Shown: positions 6,249-9,050 of the stretch, in pieces | Numbering within the stretch: the first letter of the stretch is position 1 | Layout: the number at the start of each line of letters is the position of its first letter | Position numbers and translations under genes: made by a program | Assembly (NCBI GenBank): GCA_017461685.1 | Contig: JAFTXF010000038.1 | Coordinates: forward strand, 1 to 9,050 | DNA length: 9,050 nucleotides | Origin: Lachnospiraceae bacterium | GTDB lineage: Bacteria; Bacillota; Clostridia; Lachnospirales; Lachnospiraceae | Reading direction: 5' to 3' | Notes under the pieces: generated by a model | What the model was told of the DNA's origin: nothing | The model's database searches: none | What the model saw: only the letters and a program-made list of their open reading frames with translations

Positions 6249-7532
6249 TCAGAGGCTCTTATTGTCACGGGCAAACTGTCTTTCACCCTGAACTACGTTA
6301 ATATCAACTGCTGTCTGATTGTCAGCTGCTGTAGAGAAAATCTGACTCTTCTTGGTAGGAATCGTAGTATTTCTCTCAATCAGTCTGGTAGCGATACCGC
6401 CCATGGTCTCGATAGAAAGAGACAACGGAGTAACGTCTAACAATAAGATTTCTCCTGCACCTGCATCGCCTGCTAATTTACCGCCCTGGATGGAAGCACC
6501 TAATGCTACACATTCGTCAGGGTTTAAAGATTTATTCGGCTCATGACCTGTAAGCATCTTTACCTTATCCTGAACAGCCGGGATACGTGTAGAACCACCT
6601 ACTAATAATACCTTGCTGAGCTCACTTGCGTTCAGACCTGCATCCTTTAAAGCGTTCTGTACAGGGATTGCTGTTCTTTCTACTAAGTCATGTGTTAATT
6701 CATCGAATTTTGCACGAGTCAAAGTCATATCGAAGTGTTTAGGGCCTTCGCTTGTTGCTGTGATGAATGGTAAGTTAATGTTTGTGGTAGTAGCGCTGGA
6801 TAATTCTTTCTTTGCCTTTTCAGCTGCTTCTCTAAGTCTCTGAAGAGCCATCTTATCGTTAGATAAGTCAACGCCTTCTGCCTTCTTAAACTCAGCTAAC
6901 ATCCAGTCGGTAACCTTCTGGTCAAAGTCATCACCACCCAGTCTGTTGTCACCGCTGGTAGCCAATACTTCGATAACACCGTCACCAATTTCGATAATGG
7001 AAACGTCGAAAGTACCACCGCCTAAGTCGTATACCATAATCTTCTGTTCCTTCTCATTGTCAAGGCCGTATGCCAAAGCTGCTGCTGTAGGCTCGTTGAT
7101 GATACGCTTAACCTCTAAGCCTGCAATCTTACCTGCATCCTTGGTAGCCTGACGCTGAGCATCGTTAAAGTATGCAGGAACAGTAATAACTGCTTCTGTT
7201 ACCTTTTCACCCAAATAATTCTCAGCATCTGCTTTTAACTTCTGTAAAATCATTGCAGAAATCTGCTGTGGAGAGTACTTCTTGCCGTCGATGGTGCGGC
7301 CCTTATCAGTACCCATATCTCTCTTGATAGAAGAAATAGTCTTCTCTGCATTAGTAACTGCCTGACGCTTTGCAGGCTCGCCTACTAATCTCTCACCTGT
7401 CTTTGTAAAAGCTACTACAGACGGTGTAGTTCTTGCGCCTTCTGTATTTGCGATAACGGTTGGTTTACCACCTTCCATAACAGCTACACAGCTGTTGGTT
7501 GTACCTAAGTCAATACCAATAATTTTTCCCAT
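6249..7532 (-). CDS. dnaK: DnaK N-terminal fragment (427 residues, if TGA terminates)
   Basis: This is the product expected if the TGA is read as stop. It has the whole ATPase domain and linker (1 to about 372) plus only the first strands of the beta-sandwich substrate-binding domain, ending GERQFARDNKSL. It would lack a complete peptide-binding pocket and the helical lid. A truncated Hsp70 of this kind could still bind ATP and GrpE but should not hold clients; it may fold poorly. Confidence 0.7.
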   Translation of the reverse strand: MGKIIGIDLGTTNSCVAVMEGGKPTVIANTEGARTTPSVVAFTKTGERLVGEPAKRQAVTNAEKTISSIKRDMGTDKGRTIDGKKYSPQQISAMILQKLKADAENYLGEKVTEAVITVPAYFNDAQRQATKDAGKIAGLEVKRIINEPTAAALAYGLDNEKEQKIMVYDLGGGTFDVSIIEIGDGVIEVLATSGDNRLGGDDFDQKVTDWMLAEFKKAEGVDLSNDKMALQRLREAAEKAKKELSSATTTNINLPFITATSEGPKHFDMTLTRAKFDELTHDLVERTAIPVQNALKDAGLNASELSKVLLVGGSTRIPAVQDKVKMLTGHEPNKSLNPDECVALGASIQGGKLAGDAGAGEILLLDVTPLSLSIETMGGIATRLIERNTTIPTKKSQIFSTAADNQTAVDINVVQGERQFARDNKSL

Positions 7533-7537
7533 GATTG

Positions 7538-7546
7538 TCTCCTCCT
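7538..7546 (-). promoter_or_regulatory. Strong dnaK ribosome binding site
   Basis: AGGAGGAGA lies 5-6 nt upstream of the dnaK ATG in the 45-bp grpE-dnaK gap. It is the best Shine-Dalgarno match among the genes here, in keeping with high DnaK output. No promoter or terminator is evident in the gap, so grpE and dnaK are likely co-transcribed. Confidence 0.85.
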
Positions 7547-7577
7547 GGACTATATAATAAATAATAATTTGTTACCT

Positions 7578-8252
7578 TTACTCTACTACTGCTACCATAC
7601 TGTAACGAACTACTGTGTCGCGGTACGTGTAGCCCTTTAAAAGTTCCTGTGCAACAACGCCTGACTCGTATTCATCGCTGGCCACCTGCATTACTGCATT
7701 GTGTAAGTTCGGGTCAAATTCCTGACCCAAAGCTTCAATCGGCTTAACACCGATATTCTCCAGCTCGGTTAAAAGCTGTTTGTATATCATATTCATACCG
7801 CTGGCAAAGCCTGTTTCACGCTCTGCTTCCGGTACGGTTGATAACCCTCTTTCAAAATTGTCGATAACCGGTAAAATCTTCTCGATTACGCTCTTGGCAC
7901 CGGTTTCGAACATTGCCTGCTTCTCTTTATCAGTGCGGCGGCGGAAATTCTCAAATTCTGCCATCTGGCGCATCACCCTGTCTTCCAGCTCAGCAATTTT
8001 TTCTTTGTCTTTATTATTCTTCTTCAGCCATTTGGAAGGGCCCTTGCCTGTCTTCTCGGATGCATCCTGGGAAGCTTCTGCACCATCTGCCTCTTCGCTT
8101 TCCTCACATGCCTCGCAATCCTCACATACTTCATCTGCCTCTTCCATAACACCCTCTGCTTCGGCCGCTACAGCTTCTGCTTCCATGTTCTCTGCATCGG
8201 AAACTTCGTTTTCAGGCATTCCCTTCTCTAAATCCTTTTCCATGTCTGCCAT
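7578..8252 (-). CDS. grpE: Nucleotide exchange factor GrpE
   Basis: GrpE is the cytoplasmic homodimeric factor that releases ADP from DnaK and acts as a thermosensor. The 224 residues comprise a long acidic, presumably disordered N-terminal tail (1-65, rich in Glu and Ala), a basic hinge (70-84), a long coiled-coil helix (85-165, with EFENFRRRTDKE at 99-110), and the C-terminal beta-wing that contacts DnaK (GQEFDPNLHNAV at 176-187, GYTYRDTVVRYSMVAV at 207-222). The ATG at 8252 is preceded by GAGGAG 7 nt away, 14 bp after the hrcA stop, showing tight operon coupling. The tail contains three closely spaced cysteines (43, 46, 49; CEDCEAC), which is unusual for GrpE. Identification is secure. Confidence 0.97.
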   Translation of the reverse strand: MADMEKDLEKGMPENEVSDAENMEAEAVAAEAEGVMEEADEVCEDCEACEESEEADGAEASQDASEKTGKGPSKWLKKNNKDKEKIAELEDRVMRQMAEFENFRRRTDKEKQAMFETGAKSVIEKILPVIDNFERGLSTVPEAERETGFASGMNMIYKQLLTELENIGVKPIEALGQEFDPNLHNAVMQVASDEYESGVVAQELLKGYTYRDTVVRYSMVAVVE

Positions 8253-8266
8253 AAACTAACTCCTCG

Positions 8267-9050
8267 TTATTTCTTGTATAAATCATCTAATTGATGCTTC
8301 AGGGTTTTGAGCGTATCAACCACCTTTTCGTAGTCCATGCGCTTCGGTCCTATAATACCTATAGTGCCGCGCATGCCCTCGCCTAATTCATAAGTGGCGG
8401 TAACTACGCTGCAGTCCTTCATGCTCTGCACTCTGGTCTCATCACCGATATACACCTGAATACCGGTCTCAGTGCCTTCCTCCAAAGACTGCTCTACCAG
8501 ATGCCCCAGCATCTGCTTCTCTTCAAAGGTAGTGATCAAATCGCTGGCTCTCTGATGGTCTGCAAGCTCCGGATACTTGAAAATATTGTTGGCACCGGAG
8601 GTATAAATCTCTAAATCTTCGTCAGCCTTAATCGCCTCGGCAACTGCGTCTAACACTTCACTAATCAAATCACTGTGAATACCTGCCTTCTGCTTAATGG
8701 CTGCTATCATACCTAAGTTGATCTCTTCCATACATAAACCGTTTAGGTTGGTATTTAACAAAATATTCAGCTTCAGCAAAGTCTCGTCGTCCAGATACTC
8801 GCCTACGCGAATCATGCTGTTCTTGATGATATTGCCCTCTGCCACAATGACTGCCAATATCTGGTGCTGATCCACACGGGACAGCTGCAGAAACTTCAGC
8901 TTGTTGCGATGAGTGCTTGGTGCGGTAATCATCGTCGCATAATTAGTATTGGCTGCAAGCACCTTAGCCACCTGCTTGAGCAACAGCTCCGTCTTCTCTT
9001 CCTTCTCTAAAAGCATCTCCTTCAGCTCGCCAATCTCCCGGTCCTTCTCC
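8267..9050 (-). CDS. hrcA: Heat-inducible transcription repressor HrcA (3' part)
   Basis: HrcA is the repressor that binds CIRCE operators upstream of its own operon and groESL, with activity supported by the GroE chaperonin. About 260 codons are visible, against about 340 for a full protein. The frame runs open to the window edge, so the true start and the N-terminal winged-helix DNA-binding domain lie outside; the ATG at 9016 is internal. The visible part is the dimerisation and GAF-like region. It begins with a charged helix (GELKEMLLEKEEKTELLLKQ) and ends with the family signature GMRGTIGIIGPKRMDYEKVV, followed by a terminal helix. The stop is TAA, 14 bp ahead of grpE. It should be the first gene of the operon, with promoter and CIRCE beyond position 9050. 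Confidence 0.95.
   Translation of the reverse strand, partial: EKDREIGELKEMLLEKEEKTELLLKQVAKVLAANTNYATMITAPSTHRNKLKFLQLSRVDQHQILAVIVAEGNIIKNSMIRVGEYLDDETLLKLNILLNTNLNGLCMEEINLGMIAAIKQKAGIHSDLISEVLDAVAEAIKADEDLEIYTSGANNIFKYPELADHQRASDLITTFEEKQMLGHLVEQSLEEGTETGIQVYIGDETRVQSMKDCSVVTATYELGEGMRGTIGIIGPKRMDYEKVVDTLKTLKHQLDDLYKK

Larger units (their letters stand above)
5667..7532 (-). pseudogene. dnaK: dnaK (Hsp70) interrupted by one in-frame TGA
   Basis: DnaK is the cytoplasmic ATP-dependent Hsp70 that works with DnaJ and GrpE. The frame would encode 621 residues, normal length, if codon 428 (TGA, 6251-6249) were read. Visible features: phosphate-1 motif IGIDLGTTNS (5-14), PAYFNDAQRQATKDAG (119-134), phosphate-2 VYDLGGGTFDVSI (167-179), adenosine motif LVGGSTRIPAV (310-320), interdomain linker LLLDVTPLSL (363-372), then the substrate-binding domain and a Gly-rich tail ending GDYREV. 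The Gram-positive gap in subdomain I is present. The TGA falls in DNKSL-stop-QFRLDGIPP, replacing the Gly equivalent to E. coli Gly455. Flanking frame is continuous and conserved, so a single GGA to TGA substitution explains it. A nonsense mutation or a sequencing/assembly error are the main options; read-through is possible. The start at 7532 has AGGAGGAG with 6 nt spacing. Confidence 0.93.

Noticed and set aside
6249..6251. Programmed frameshifting at CTC TGA C, similar to the prfB site (CTT TGA C).
   Set aside because: A +1 shift leads to a TAG within a few codons, while the zero frame continues as perfect DnaK. Only read-through or reversion would restore the protein.
7533..9050. CIRCE operator or heat-shock promoter inside hrcA-grpE or before dnaK.
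   Set aside because: No TTAGCACTC-N9-GAGTGCTAA-like dyad was found; the operator is expected upstream of hrcA, beyond the window.

Overview
This window is a heat-shock chaperone locus from a member of the Firmicutes, most likely a Clostridia/Lachnospiraceae gut bacterium. The evidence is the conserved order hrcA-grpE-dnaK-dnaJ with prmA downstream, a DnaK that lacks the extra segment in subdomain I seen in Gram-negative DnaK, and protein sequences that read like Lachnospiraceae homologues. The organism assignment is inference from family knowledge; no database was searched. Every supported gene lies on the minus strand, so the window reads right to left.

Right part (9050 to 5667): the 3' portion of hrcA, whose DNA-binding domain lies beyond the window edge, then grpE and dnaK, tightly packed with strong ribosome binding sites. 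The CIRCE operator expected upstream of hrcA is outside the window, and no CIRCE-like site was seen inside it. The striking feature is dnaK. Its reading frame is intact for 621 codons except for one in-frame TGA at codon 428 (6251-6249), where DnaK proteins have a conserved glycine in the substrate-binding domain. The frame continues on both sides without a shift, so a single GGA-to-TGA change explains it.

Middle part (5666 to 4135): a 240-bp dnaK-dnaJ gap holds a large stem-loop with 10-bp arms, a terminator-like GC hairpin, two candidate promoters and a perfect 8-bp palindrome. dnaJ is complete and is followed by a very strong 18-bp terminator. dnaJ therefore looks partly uncoupled from hrcA-grpE-dnaK.

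Left part (4134 to 1): a separate transcription unit with a TTGACA promoter drives an XpaC-like membrane protein and then a TelA-family toxic-anion-resistance protein. These are a known neighbour pair (xpaC-yaaN in Bacillus subtilis), here sitting between dnaJ and prmA. prmA, the ribosomal protein L11 methyltransferase, ends near the left edge. The first 37 bases hold no gene that can be supported.

Functionally, HrcA represses the operon. GrpE and DnaJ are the nucleotide exchange factor and J-domain partner of DnaK, and PrmA is a translation-related passenger often found in this cluster. The XpaC/TelA pair is probably an envelope-stress module. I do not see a clearly new biological system here. 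The best lead is the interrupted dnaK.
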